From: CAZDET01 sp964504335
GTDB lineage: Bacteria; Bacteroidota; Bacteroidia; Chitinophagales; Saprospiraceae
Assembly: GCA_964504335.1 (NCBI GenBank)
Contig: CAZDET010000067.1
Coordinates: forward strand, 1-24,043
DNA length: 24,043 bases
Direction of reading: 5' to 3'
Below are positions 23,789 to 24,043 of this stretch, piece after piece; the stretch's first letter is position 1; each line of letters starts with the position of its first letter. The notes below the pieces were generated by a model. That model worked only from the letters and a program-made list of their open reading frames with translations, did not search any database and was not told where the DNA came from. The position numbers and the translations under genes are program-made.

Positions 23789-23833
23789 CGATCCTTTAAG
23801 TGGTTAATTCACTAATTTATCACTTTAGGATCG
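23789..23833 (-). promoter_or_regulatory. Hairpin over the CHAT gene ribosome-binding site
   Basis: CGATCCT (23789-23795) pairs with AGGATCG (23827-23833), and AAGTG (23798-23802) with CACTT (23821-23825), with a small internal asymmetry (two bases against one) and an 18-base loop. On the minus-strand transcript the 3' arm contains the Shine-Dalgarno AAAGGA for the ATT start at 23784. The structure could hide the ribosome-binding site, or the DNA symmetry could be an operator between the divergent genes. Confidence 0.5.
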
Positions 23834-23890
23834 TTTATTTAAAGCATCGAAGCATGTTGCCAGGTATACTCTAAAGTTCAAAGCAATACT

Positions 23891-24043
23891 ATGCCAAACG
23901 CCAGGTACTTTCTTATGTTGCTTTCACTTATTTTGTGCTGCCAATCCAACGATCAGCCATCTTTTTCCCTATTCGATGAGTTAAAGGACACCCCCGCCAT
24001 CAGTGGACGAGCCGAATACCTCCCCTCCCCTTTTGTGACGGCT
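23891..24043 (+). CDS. Lipoprotein, N-terminal fragment (runs off window)
   Basis: The first 51 residues are visible. They begin 'MPNARYFLMLLSLILCC', a lipoprotein signal with Cys16 or Cys17 as the lipidated residue, then a polar linker and 'ISGRAEYLPSPFVTA'. The frame is open at the right edge. I cannot assign a family from this fragment. It is divergent from the CHAT-STAND gene, with the start codons 106 bp apart (23784 to 23891). Confidence 0.7.
   Translation, partial: MPNARYFLMLLSLILCCQSNDQPSFSLFDELKDTPAISGRAEYLPSPFVTA

Overview
The window looks like a piece of a Bacteroidota chromosome, most likely from the Saprospiria/Lewinella side. The reasons are a type IX secretion (T9SS) C-terminal sorting domain, several secreted S9-type peptidases, a DUF2490-like outer-membrane barrel, lipoproteins, promoter -7 boxes of the TAnnTTTG type, and almost no Shine-Dalgarno sequences. 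No rRNA, tRNA or CRISPR array was seen. No gene-free stretch exceeds 300 bases; the longest is about 294 bases, at 11165-11458. The window carries a 100-N scaffold gap, so it comes from a draft assembly.

Layout, left to right. (1) 3-1448: the 3' end of a large repeat-containing T9SS cargo protein, closed by a strong terminator. (2) 1541-3574: a secreted S9 peptidase, with an 8-bp tandem array just upstream of its start. (3) 3663-4233: the decayed left half of an IS5/IS903-type insertion sequence. (4) 4265-6337: a RelE-fold/UvrD-like helicase fusion. (5) 6427-8639: a DUF2490 barrel, an aldo/keto reductase and a small Cys-containing exported protein, all on the minus strand. (6) 8789-11164: a second, DPP-IV-like S9 peptidase. 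(7) 11459-12966: a plus-strand, translationally coupled pair of haloalkane dehalogenase and HAD hydrolase. (8) 12989-16611: minus-strand exported M20 amidohydrolase, exported alpha/beta hydrolase, and GNAT acetyltransferase; the acetyltransferase has its own terminator. (9) 16738-19754: a PKD/outer-membrane-barrel protein interrupted by the N gap, followed by a lipoprotein. (10) 19744-23784: a giant CHAT protease, STAND NTPase, transmembrane and WD40 protein. (11) From 23891: the start of a divergent lipoprotein gene that runs off the window.

Much of the window is ordinary cell-envelope and secreted-hydrolase biology. The most interesting parts are three. The CHAT-STAND-WD40 protein has the layout of a bacterial NLR/caspase-like conflict protein; its conserved N-terminus lies upstream of the first ATG, apparently behind an ATT start codon whose Shine-Dalgarno sits in a hairpin. 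The RelE-helicase fusion lies next to insertion-sequence debris. The scaffold gap is flanked by an exact 55-bp duplicate, and collapsing that duplicate restores a single open reading frame of 663 residues.
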